Source of the DNA: Gammaproteobacteria bacterium | GTDB lineage: Bacteria; Pseudomonadota; Gammaproteobacteria; UWMA-0217 | Assembly (NCBI GenBank): GCA_011330835.1 | Contig: DRPO01000351.1 | Span: forward strand, 1 to 6,667 | Direction: 5' to 3' | Length of the DNA stretch: 6,667 nt | Shown here: positions 1 to 5,226 of the stretch, piece after piece | Layout of the letters: each line of letters opens with the position of its first letter | Numbering within the stretch: position 1 is the stretch's first letter | Notes under the pieces: generated by a model | Databases searched by the model: none | What the model was told of the DNA's origin: nothing | The model's input: the letters and a program-made list of their open reading frames with translations, nothing else | Made by a program: the position numbers and the translations under genes

Positions 1-514
1 CCTTGAACTTGGGCATCTGGTCGGGGAGATCGCGATAGACGCCGCCGGGTCGGTAATAGGTCGCGTGAAGCCGCGCGCCGGAGACCGCCTCGTAGCAGTC
101 CATCAGATCTTCCCGCTCGCGAAAGGCGTACAGAAAAACCGTCATCGCGCCGACATCCAGCCCGTGCGAGCCGATCCACAACAGGTGGTTGAGGATCCGG
201 GTAATCTCGTCGAACATCACGCGGATGTACTGGGCCCGGATCGGCACATCGATGCCCAGCAGTTTTTCCAGCGCCAACACGTAGCCATGCTCGTTACACA
301 TCATCGACACATAATCGAGCCGATCCATGTAGCCAATGCTCTGGTTGTACGGCTTGCTCTCCGCCAACTTCTCGGTGCCGCGATGCAGCAGCCCGATATG
401 CGGGTCGGCGCGCTGCACCACCTCGCCGTCCATTTCCAGCACCAGCCGCAATACGCCGTGCGCCGCCGGATGCTGCGGACCGAAATTGACCGTGTAATTA
501 CGAATTTCAGGCAT
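1..514 (-). CDS. nuoD: NADH-quinone oxidoreductase subunit D (49 kDa subunit), 3'-truncated by window edge
   Basis: NuoD is the 49-kDa subunit of respiratory complex I. With NuoB it forms the quinone-reduction site at the cytoplasmic face of the inner membrane. The frame opens with ATG at 514-512 and stays open for 171 codons to the left edge, where roughly the last 60% of a typical ~417-residue protein is missing. Visible signatures are [15 protein letters not shown] near residues 9-23, whose histidines belong to the quinone pocket, and [13 protein letters not shown] near residues 41-53, which matches the 49-kDa family signature. MMCNEHGY and [12 protein letters not shown] follow further on. 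The start overlaps the nuoC stop by 8 bp, so translational coupling is likely; a purine-rich AAGAGA lies 9-14 nt upstream. NuoC and NuoD are separate here, unlike the fused NuoCD of E. coli. Identity is certain; only the C-terminal part is unseen. Confidence 0.98.
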   Translation of the reverse strand, partial: MPEIRNYTVNFGPQHPAAHGVLRLVLEMDGEVVQRADPHIGLLHRGTEKLAESKPYNQSIGYMDRLDYVSMMCNEHGYVLALEKLLGIDVPIRAQYIRVMFDEITRILNHLLWIGSHGLDVGAMTVFLYAFREREDLMDCYEAVSGARLHATYYRPGGVYRDLPDQMPKFK

Positions 515-1202
515 CGGTATTCGTCTCTTCCTCGCCGCGAATCATGCGCGGAACCAGCACCCTCGGCTCAATGCTGACCGGCTCGTAGATCACCCGCCGC
601 TGCTCGGGGTCGTAGCGCATCTCGACATTGCCGATCAATGGAAAATCCTTGCGGAAAGGATGGCCGACAAAACCGTAGTCCGTCAGGATCCGGCGCAGAT
701 CGGGATGCTCGCGGAAAATCACGCCAAACAGATCGAAGGCCTCGCGCTCATACCAGTTGGCGCTGCTCCAGACAGGAAGCACCGAAGGCAGCGACGGCAT
801 GTCGTTGTCCTCGCAATAACACTTGATTCGCAACCGGCGATTCTCCGAAACCGACAGCAAATGCAAAACCACGCAGAACCTCGGCCCGTCCATGGTTGGC
901 GCTTTCACCGTCTCGCCAAAGCGCAGACGACCGGCGGTGACGGCCTCGACGCCCCGGCTGAAGCCGCCCGCGTCCGAGGTATCGGTATCCCATTCGCTCT
1001 CGCCCCAGGCGAGATAATCCACCACGGTCAGATCGATCAGCGTTTCGAACGAAAAATCGTCGCGCAGGACGAAACAGGTTTCACGATACCGGTCGGGAGC
1101 GACCGTCAGTGTCAATTCGCCGAATTCCAGCTTGTCTTCGACGATGGCGTCGCCGAGCTTTTCGGCGAGTCGGGTTTTGAGTGTGGTCAGTTTATTGCTC
1201 AT
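507..1202 (-). CDS. nuoC: NADH-quinone oxidoreductase subunit C (30 kDa subunit)
   Basis: NuoC is the 30-kDa peripheral-arm subunit of complex I, packing against NuoD and NuoB and binding no cofactor itself. The 231-residue product has an N-terminal alpha/beta domain. Its C-terminal 30-kDa signature starts at E152-R153-E154 and continues through [15 protein letters not shown], followed by [10 protein letters not shown] near 180-189. The Gly/Asp-rich stretch around residues 67-105, containing GFSRGVE, is as I recall it in separate NuoC proteins of Xanthomonas-like gammaproteobacteria, so I do not read it as abnormal. I chose ATG at 1202, 10 nt after the nuoB stop, with GGGGA just upstream although its spacing is short. 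The in-frame TTG at 1223 would overlap nuoB and has no ribosome-binding site. The TGA stop at 509-507 lies inside the start of nuoD. Confidence 0.97.
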   Translation of the reverse strand: MSNKLTTLKTRLAEKLGDAIVEDKLEFGELTLTVAPDRYRETCFVLRDDFSFETLIDLTVVDYLAWGESEWDTDTSDAGGFSRGVEAVTAGRLRFGETVKAPTMDGPRFCVVLHLLSVSENRRLRIKCYCEDNDMPSLPSVLPVWSSANWYEREAFDLFGVIFREHPDLRRILTDYGFVGHPFRKDFPLIGNVEMRYDPEQRRVIYEPVSIEPRVLVPRMIRGEEETNTDA

Positions 1203-1212
1203 GAATCCCCGG

Positions 1213-1692
1213 CTAGCGCGCAATGGTGTTGGTGCGGCGAATTTTTTCCTGCAACTGGATAATGCCGTAGATCAGCGCCTCCGCCGTGGGCGGGCAGCCT
1301 GGCACATAGATATCCACCGGCACGATGCGGTCGCAGCCGCGAACCACGGAATAGGAATAGTGGTAATAGCCGCCGCCATTGGCGCAGGAACCCATCGAAA
1401 TCACCCAGCGCGGCTCGGGCATCTGGTCGTAGACCTTGCGCAGCGCGCCGGCCATCTTGTTGGTCAGCGTGCCGGCGACGATCATGACATCCGACTGTCT
1501 CGGCGTAGCGCGAAAGATCCCGGCGCCAAAACGATCCAGGTCATAACGCGAAGCCGCCGCGTGCATCATCTCCACCGCGCAGCAGGCCAGACCAAACGTC
1601 ATGGGCCACAGCGAACCGGTTCGCGCCCAGTTGATCAACTTGTCCGCCGAGGTCGTGACAAACCCTTCTTCGAGCAGGCCTTCTATTCCCAT
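1213..1692 (-). CDS. nuoB: NADH-quinone oxidoreductase subunit B (N2 cluster subunit)
   Basis: NuoB (PSST subunit) carries the terminal [4Fe-4S] cluster N2 that passes electrons to ubiquinone. The product is 159 residues, the usual length. The four expected N2 ligands are all present: the adjacent pair C37-C38 in [12 protein letters not shown]103 in [12 protein letters not shown], and C133 in [11 protein letters not shown] start it at ATG 1692 ([10 protein letters not shown]), which matches the usual family N-terminus and has AAGGGGG 7 nt upstream. An in-frame ATG at 1713 would add seven residues (MAQGGSG) and lacks family support. The start lies 10 bp inside the end of nuoA, so the two are probably translationally coupled. 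The TAG stop is 10 nt before nuoC. Confidence 0.98.
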   Translation of the reverse strand: MGIEGLLEEGFVTTSADKLINWARTGSLWPMTFGLACCAVEMMHAAASRYDLDRFGAGIFRATPRQSDVMIVAGTLTNKMAGALRKVYDQMPEPRWVISMGSCANGGGYYHYSYSVVRGCDRIVPVDIYVPGCPPTAEALIYGIIQLQEKIRRTNTIAR

Positions 1693-2039
1693 TCCAGAGC
1701 CCCCTTGCGCCATTCATAGATGAATCCGATGATCAGAATCCCGAGAAATACCGCCATGGAAATCAGTCCGAACAGGCCGATTTCATCGAGCACCACGGCC
1801 CACGGGAACAAAAACGCGATTTCGAGATCGAAGATGATGAAGAGAATGGCTACCAGATAGTAGCGAACATCGAATTTCATGCGCGCGTCTTCGAAAGCCT
1901 CGAAGCCACACTCGTAGGGAGAATTTTTCGCGGGATCGGGACGACTGGGACCGATCAAGCGTCCCGCGTTCAGCGCCGCCACGCCGATAAACAGACCGAG
2001 CCCGAGAAAGATCAGGATCGGAAGGTACTGCTCTAGCAA
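1683..2039 (-). CDS. nuoA: NADH-quinone oxidoreductase subunit A, TTG start
   Basis: NuoA is a small membrane subunit at the junction of the peripheral and membrane arms of complex I. With the TTG at 2039 as start the protein has 118 residues and begins [11 protein letters not shown], as the family usually does. It has three membrane spans (about 5-26, 59-84 and 87-108). The conserved first loop includes [14 protein letters not shown] (C44), and span 2 carries the acidic FDLE motif. The start is supported by AAAGGAGG at 2055-2048, spaced 8 nt from the TTG. The frame stays open upstream to another TTG at 2111, giving 142 residues, but that extension ([15 protein letters not shown]...) is hydrophilic, looks unlike the family and has only a weak AAGAGA upstream. 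This is the first gene of the nuo operon. The choice of start is inferred; the identity is certain. Confidence 0.95.
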   Translation of the reverse strand: MLEQYLPILIFLGLGLFIGVAALNAGRLIGPSRPDPAKNSPYECGFEAFEDARMKFDVRYYLVAILFIIFDLEIAFLFPWAVVLDEIGLFGLISMAVFLGILIIGFIYEWRKGALEWE

Positions 2040-2047
2040 ACCACGAA

Positions 2048-2055
2048 CCTCCTTT
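2048..2055 (-). promoter_or_regulatory. Strong Shine-Dalgarno site fixing the nuoA TTG start
   Basis: On the minus strand this reads AAAGGAGG, running into a T, and is close to a full complement of the 16S rRNA 3' end. Exactly 8 nt separate it from the TTG at 2039. It is the strongest ribosome-binding site in the window. It sits inside the longer open frame that begins at 2111, which argues against that longer start. A strong site could compensate for the weak TTG codon at the head of the operon. Confidence 0.8.
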
Positions 2056-2131
2056 GGATTGGCGTCCACAGACCGAGCCAAGAACGCATCATCGTATACG
2101 TCATGCGGCAAGAAGTCTCTTGCGGGCAGGA

Positions 2132-2137
2132 AGTATA
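2132..2137 (-). promoter_or_regulatory. Possible -10 element upstream of nuoA
   Basis: The minus strand reads TATACT, a 5/6 match to the sigma70 -10 hexamer, 92 nt upstream of the nuoA TTG. No good -35 sits at 16-18 nt; the nearest TTGATC (2164-2159) is 21 nt away, which is too far. If used, it would give nuo its own promoter after the tRNA gene. The rest of 2040-2276 shows two small GC hairpins (2186-2202 with stem GCTGGC, and 2214-2232 with stem TCCGG), neither followed by a U-tract in the reading direction. The call is weak. Confidence 0.2.
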
Positions 2138-2276
2138 AGGGCTTTACGCGCTTGTTTGGATCAAAACTTTTTTATTGACCTATTCGCTGGCGCCGGGCCA
2201 GCCCAACAGATCGTCCGGCTTCTGCGACCGGAACAATCGAAACGCCGACTCGTCGAACGCTTCGTAATTTCAATTA

Positions 2277-2361
2277 TGGTGCCGATGGCCGGAGTCGAAC
2301 CGGCACGGCTCTCGCCACTACCCCCTCAAGATAGCGTGTCTACCAATTCCACCACATCGGC
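2277..2361 (-). tRNA. tRNA-Leu (anticodon GAG)
   Basis: This 85-nt gene folds as a class II tRNA, with its CCA end encoded (2279-2277). The acceptor stem GCCGATG pairs with CATCGGC and is followed by discriminator A. The D-arm carries GTGGAATTGGTAGACAC, typical of leucine tRNAs. The anticodon stem CTATC/GGTAG has one wobble pair, and the loop TTGAGGG places GAG at 2327-2325, reading CUU and CUC codons. The long variable arm is GGC-GAGA-GCC. The T-arm is GCCGG-TTCGACT-CCGGC. It lies only 16 nt after the secG stop, with no recognisable promoter in that gap, so it is probably processed from a tpiA-secG transcript. A tRNA-Leu next to secG recurs in gammaproteobacteria. Confidence 0.97.
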
Positions 2362-2371
2362 TTGATCTGTA

Positions 2372-2386
2372 TCGGAGCTACTCCGG
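2372..2386 (-). other. Small hairpin with the secG stop codon as its loop
   Basis: The minus strand reads CGGAG-TAG-CTCCG. The 5-bp perfect stem (2385-2381 with 2377-2373) can gain a G-U closing pair (2386/2372), and the TAG stop of secG is the 3-nt loop. No U-tract follows, so it is not a classical intrinsic terminator. It stands 11 nt before the 5' end of the tRNA. It could shield or mark the mRNA 3' end after tRNA processing, or be chance in GC-rich DNA. Confidence 0.35.
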
Positions 2387-2824
2387 AATATCCTTGGGCG
2401 TTTCTCCGGAAGAAGCCTTTCCTTCGGCAACCGGCGCTTCAGGGATATCGCCCGGAGCCGAGACGCCATTTTCAGGCTGGTCAGCCGCCGCCGGTTGATC
2501 ACTGTTTTCACCAGCGGCGGGAACCTCCCGGGCTGGCGCGGCAGACTCGGAAGTCGTCTCGATCTTGTCGATAATACTCGTGGCCTGCTCCCGGTGGGCG
2601 ACAATATAAGCCAGCGCCAGGCAATTGATAAAAAAGGCCGTCGCCAGAATCGCCGTGGTGCGGCTCAGAAAATTCGCCGCGCCGCGAGCGCCAAAAACCG
2701 TTCCCGACGCGCCGCTTCCAAAAGCGGCCCCCGCGTCGGCTCCCTTGCCATGCTGCATCAGAATCAGCGTGATCAGGGCCGCCGACAGCACCACTTCGGA
2801 AATCAGCAATACCGTATAAACCAT
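2378..2824 (-). CDS. secG: Protein-export membrane protein SecG, long C-terminal tail
   Basis: SecG is the small auxiliary subunit of the SecYEG translocon and assists SecA-driven protein export across the inner membrane. The 148-residue product has a first membrane span at about 3-22. The family loop follows: LMQHGKGADAGAAFG, then GSGASGTVFGARG, then NFLSRTT. The second span covers about 55-76. After it comes a tail of about 70 residues rich in Ala, Pro, Glu and Ser with net negative charge and no visible fold. E. coli SecG is about 110 residues, so the extra length is in this tail. The start is ATG 2824, 9 nt after the tpiA stop, with only a weak GAG-type ribosome site, so coupling to tpiA translation is likely. 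The placement next to tpiA and before tRNA-Leu is a conserved arrangement. Confidence 0.97.
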   Translation of the reverse strand: MVYTVLLISEVVLSAALITLILMQHGKGADAGAAFGSGASGTVFGARGAANFLSRTTAILATAFFINCLALAYIVAHREQATSIIDKIETTSESAAPAREVPAAGENSDQPAAADQPENGVSAPGDIPEAPVAEGKASSGETPKDIPE

Positions 2825-2833
2825 AAAACAACT

Positions 2834-3589
2834 CTATTGGTTGGCTGCTGTGCAAATACCCAGAAAATCCTCGGCCTTCAGCGAAGCGCCGCCGATCAGA
2901 CCGCCATCAATATCCGGCTTGCCAAACAGCTCGACCGCGTTGTCGGGCTTGACGCTGCCTCCGTAAAGAATCTGAACCTTCTCCGCAACGCCGGCATTCA
3001 GCCCGGCAACGCGACCGCGAATAAATTCATGCACCGCCTGCGCCTGCTCTGGCGTCGCCGTCTTCCCGGTGCCAATCGCCCAAACCGGCTCGTAGGCGAT
3101 TACCGCGTTCTCCAGCGCCTCAACGCCGCTCAGCGCAATCACCGCATCCAGCTGCCGGGCCACCACGCTTTCGGTGATATCCTGCTCGCGCTCCTCCAGG
3201 GTCTCGCCAACGCACAGAATCGGCGTCAATCCGCCGGCCTGGGCCGCGGCGAATTTGCGCGCGGTGAACTCGTCGTCCTCGCAATACAGCGCCCGGCGCT
3301 CCGAATGCCCGACAATTACATACCGGCAACCGAACTCCTTCAACATCGGCGCGGATACCTCGCCGGTGAACGCCCCGCTGACCTGATCGCTTACATCCTG
3401 GGCGCCCAGGCTGACCGCCGAACCCGCCAGCAGACCCTGCGCCTGCGCGAGATAGGGATAGGGAGGACAAACCGCGACATCGGCGGCCTGAACCTGATCC
3501 ATGCCGGCCAGCACTCCGCCAATCAGTTTTTCAGTATCGGCAAGCGAACCATTGAGCTTCCAGTTGCCGGCCACCAAAATCTTTCTCAT
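2834..3589 (-). CDS. tpiA: Triosephosphate isomerase
   Basis: TpiA interconverts dihydroxyacetone phosphate and glyceraldehyde 3-phosphate in cytoplasmic glycolysis and gluconeogenesis. The 251-residue product has the normal length and TIM-barrel order. N9 and K11 sit in AGNWKLNGS, the electrophile H95 in VIVGHSERR, and the catalytic base E167 in AYEPVWAIGTGKTA, which leads into loop 6. The phosphate-binding segments LYGGSVKPDN and GGLIGGASL lie near the C-terminus. No key residue is missing. ATG 3589 is preceded by GGGAGA at a workable spacing. It heads a compact run with secG 9 nt downstream and then tRNA-Leu. It is separated from the upstream sprT gene by a large palindrome, so it probably has its own promoter in 3590-3690. 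Confidence 0.99.
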   Translation of the reverse strand: MRKILVAGNWKLNGSLADTEKLIGGVLAGMDQVQAADVAVCPPYPYLAQAQGLLAGSAVSLGAQDVSDQVSGAFTGEVSAPMLKEFGCRYVIVGHSERRALYCEDDEFTARKFAAAQAGGLTPILCVGETLEEREQDITESVVARQLDAVIALSGVEALENAVIAYEPVWAIGTGKTATPEQAQAVHEFIRGRVAGLNAGVAEKVQILYGGSVKPDNAVELFGKPDIDGGLIGGASLKAEDFLGICTAANQ

Positions 3590-3612
3590 GCGGTGTCTCC
3601 CTGATCAAGAGC

Positions 3613-3641
3613 TAAACAAAGCACGGAAGCTTACCGGTCGA
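3613..3641 (-). promoter_or_regulatory. Possible tpiA promoter
   Basis: Reading the minus strand upstream of tpiA, TTGATT is followed after 17 nt by TAAGCT. These match sigma70 -35 and -10 consensus at 4/6 and 3/6 positions. The spacing is ideal but the -10 is poor. The position, between the palindrome and tpiA, is where a promoter is expected. The assignment is tentative; nothing else in 3590-3685 stands out except AT-rich DNA next to the repeat. Confidence 0.2.
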
Positions 3642-3685
3642 AGGCCGATAAATCAACAACTCTCCCGACAATAAAAATCCGCATT

Positions 3686-3852
3686 TTATACCTCTCGCGT
3701 TCAAGAATACCCCATTCAGGACGCGTAGGTTTTCGTCGAGAGCAAGGCGTAAAAACGCAGGCATAGTGGCGCTATGGCAAGTTTTTACAACGCAGCTATC
3801 GGCGAAAAGATGCGTGGCCTGGATGGGGTATTCTTGATCGCGAGAGGTATAA
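3686..3852. repeat. 167-bp imperfect palindrome (MITE-like intergenic element)
   Basis: The two halves are reverse complements about a centre near 3769. The outer 14 bases pair perfectly (TTATACCTCTCGCG at 3686-3699 with 3839-3852). After one mismatch there is a 20-position arm with one G-T (3701-3720 with 3818-3837). Further paired blocks are 3722-3727, 3730-3739 and 3741-3743 with their partners, then GTAAAAAC at 3749-3756 with GTTTTTAC at 3781-3788. CATAG/CTATG lies at the centre. In all more than 60 pairs form, so RNA from either strand would fold into a long hairpin. No plausible gene lies inside. TATA flanks both ends of the CCTCTCGCG termini (3687-3690 and 3848-3851), which fits either a target duplication or simply the end of the palindrome. 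It occupies most of the 288-nt gap between sprT and tpiA. The structure is directly seen; its mobility and copy number are inferred. Confidence 0.85.
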
Positions 3853-3859
3853 CGACGGC

Positions 3860-3877
3860 AAACCGGCTCCCGCCGGC
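3860..3877 (-). terminator. GC hairpin directly after sprT, possible weak terminator
   Basis: Immediately after the sprT TAG stop the minus strand reads GCCGGC-GGGA-GCCGGT followed by TT. This makes a 5-bp GC stem plus an outer G-U pair, a 4-nt loop and a T-tract of only three. The stem and position fit an intrinsic terminator, but the T-tract is poor. The much larger palindrome just downstream could also stop transcription. Confidence 0.35.
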
Positions 3878-4405
3878 CTATCCCTCGACGGGCTCAAGCG
3901 CCTGCCCGCAGCGCCGACAATGGTAGACAGCCTCGCCGCGCAGGTAGCGATAGTGGCGGGTTGCGGTGAGTGGAACAACGCCGCAGCGGCAACGATAGTC
4001 GAAACGGCGCTGGCGGCGGATGGGCAGACCGCCGAGATCGGCGCGGTGAGTCGCCGAGGGGTTGTCGATGCCGAACAGGGCCATGATGCGCCGCCATTCC
4101 GGGCCATGCGGCTTGACGCGCTGGCGCGGGTGCAGGCAATCGACGATAAAATGAGCGACTTCGTGCGGCACCGTGTTGTCGATACCTTCCGTAAAGAACC
4201 GGGCGAACAGCCAGGGGTTGTAGCGGATGCTGCGCTGGCGACCGCGCCGGACGTAGTAGCCCCAGGCGCGGCCAGAGACATCGAAACGAATTTCCAGCTC
4301 GGGAAAACTTTGGTTCAGCGCCCGACTGGCGAAACGGATCCGTTCGCGAGTCGCGTCCACGACCCGCCGCGCCTGGTCATCGGTCAGAATGGGGAGGCTG
4401 CTCAC
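3878..4405 (-). CDS. sprT: SprT-family zinc metalloprotease
   Basis: The product (175 residues) belongs to the SprT/SprT-like family, predicted cytoplasmic zinc metallopeptidases related to the protease domain of eukaryotic Spartan. The bacterial role is poorly known. The zinc site HEVAH is at residues 81-85, with E82 the expected catalytic base, and the third ligand H100 lies in KPHGPEW. The C-terminus forms a zinc ribbon with C139-x-C141 and C163-x2-C166. The length is close to E. coli SprT (about 165). The start is GTG 4405, the first possible start: the gspB TGA stop is in the same frame just three codons upstream. No clear Shine-Dalgarno precedes it, so translation probably depends on ribosomes finishing gspB. 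The link with gspAB looks like operon packing rather than a proven functional tie. Confidence 0.93.
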   Translation of the reverse strand: MSSLPILTDDQARRVVDATRERIRFASRALNQSFPELEIRFDVSGRAWGYYVRRGRQRSIRYNPWLFARFFTEGIDNTVPHEVAHFIVDCLHPRQRVKPHGPEWRRIMALFGIDNPSATHRADLGGLPIRRQRRFDYRCRCGVVPLTATRHYRYLRGEAVYHCRRCGQALEPVEG

Positions 4406-4414
4406 GCCCGGGGA

Positions 4415-5218
4415 TCAATAGCGATTCAGCGGCATCAATACCCGCCCCCGACCATAGTCGATCAGCACGCCGGTAGGCAGGATTTTTTCGATCCTGAAAT
4501 TCGAGCCGGGCAGCGTGTCCCCTTCCCCATAGCGTTGCATGTTGATCAGCGTAAACCGTTTTTCCGGCTCATCGCTGTAGACATGCGCGTTGATCTCGAA
4601 AGCGGCCAACTTGGCGCGGATGTCATCGGGCGCTTCCTCCAGGCTTGGGGCCGTCTCCCCGGTATCGGTCGGCGACGCGACGACGGGCGCCGACGCGCGC
4701 GGCTTTTCCGGAGTGGTCGCGACCGCTGGCGCGGCGACCGGCTGCGTTGTTGGCGCGCTGACGGCTGGGGGCTCCGGCTTCTTTCTTGGGGGATGCAGGG
4801 TTTCGGCGGCCAATCGCCGCTTGGGCAATGGTGGCGCGCCCGCTGGCGGCGACGCTGGCGGGCGGGACGGCTCCGGGCGAGGCTTGGGCGCTGGTCGAGA
4901 CATCGGCGCCGGACGACGCATGCCGAGACGCGATGACGCGGCGGGCGTTGCCGCTGGCGGCGCAGGTTGCGGGGCGCGCGCGGGGGCGGGCCGCGTTTTC
5001 GCGGCTGGAACGGCGGCTGGCTCGGGAGAAGCGGACTGACGGGACATCGCCAGCCAGGCCACCACCAGCGCATTGATCAGCAACAGCGCGCCTATCACGA
5101 TCCACAGCCACTTCGAGCGTGGCCTTGGCTGCGGCGAGTAGCTGCCCAGCGTGACGGCGCCGGCTTTCTCCTGGCGTTCGCCTTCCGAGCGTTTCAATGC
5201 GTCGAGAATCAGGGACAT
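4415..5218 (-). CDS. gspB: Type II secretion accessory protein GspB (ExeB-like)
   Basis: GspB partners the ATPase GspA to let the type II secretion secretin cross and assemble through peptidoglycan. The 267-residue product opens with the family hallmark MSLILDALKRSE in the cytoplasm. One membrane span follows at about 37-57, then a long Pro/Ala/Arg-rich periplasmic linker (about 60-200) able to reach across the wall. The C-terminal globular domain (about 200-267) contains INAHVYSDEPEKRF and ends GRVLMPLNRY, typical of the GspB/ExeB C-terminal domain. ATG 5218 lies 8 nt after the gspA stop, and the stop TAG overlaps a weak TAGG ribosome site, so coupling is likely. The linker's base bias leaves long open frames in other phases, which are not genes. 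No secretin or core gsp gene is seen here. Confidence 0.93.
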   Translation of the reverse strand: MSLILDALKRSEGERQEKAGAVTLGSYSPQPRPRSKWLWIVIGALLLINALVVAWLAMSRQSASPEPAAVPAAKTRPAPARAPQPAPPAATPAASSRLGMRRPAPMSRPAPKPRPEPSRPPASPPAGAPPLPKRRLAAETLHPPRKKPEPPAVSAPTTQPVAAPAVATTPEKPRASAPVVASPTDTGETAPSLEEAPDDIRAKLAAFEINAHVYSDEPEKRFTLINMQRYGEGDTLPGSNFRIEKILPTGVLIDYGRGRVLMPLNRY

Positions 5219-5226
5219 CGAACAAC

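Noticed and set aside
65..577. 170-codon plus-strand frame antisense to nuoD and the end of nuoC
   Set aside because: NuoD on the other strand matches its family signature across the whole stretch; this is its shadow.
1683..2111. Longer 142-residue version of NuoA from TTG 2111
   Set aside because: Weak ribosome site and a hydrophilic N-terminal extension unlike the family; TTG 2039 has the strong Shine-Dalgarno.
2186..2232. Two GC hairpins between tRNA-Leu and nuoA as a terminator
   Set aside because: Neither is followed by a T-tract on the minus strand; the A-run after the first stem is the wrong base for an intrinsic terminator.
2277..2361. tRNA-Leu as an integration site for a mobile island
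   Set aside because: Both sides are core genes (secG and nuoA), and no partial copy of the tRNA 3' end or integrase is visible.
2495..3604. 369-codon open frame on the plus strand, antisense to secG and tpiA
   Set aside because: It lies opposite two certain genes, its translation is rich in Arg/Gln/Asn with no recognisable domain, and it has no ribosome site. GC-rich antisense codon bias explains it.
3686..3852. CRISPR repeat or attachment site
   Set aside because: There is one palindrome only, with no repeat-spacer series, no integrase and no adjacent cas gene.
3796..4281. 161-codon minus-strand frame overlapping sprT and entering the palindrome
   Set aside because: Ser/Ala/Thr-rich with no motif, out of frame with the HEVAH-bearing sprT gene, and ending inside the repeat.
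3920..4936. 338-codon open frame on the plus strand, antisense to sprT and gspB
   Set aside because: It is opposite real genes with clear family motifs; its Arg/Gly/Trp-rich end mirrors the Pro/Ala-rich GspB linker.
4546..5225. Two long open frames in the other minus-strand phases over gspB
   Set aside because: They arise from the Pro/Ala/Arg-rich, high-GC linker of GspB and encode Arg/Ser-rich low-complexity sequence.
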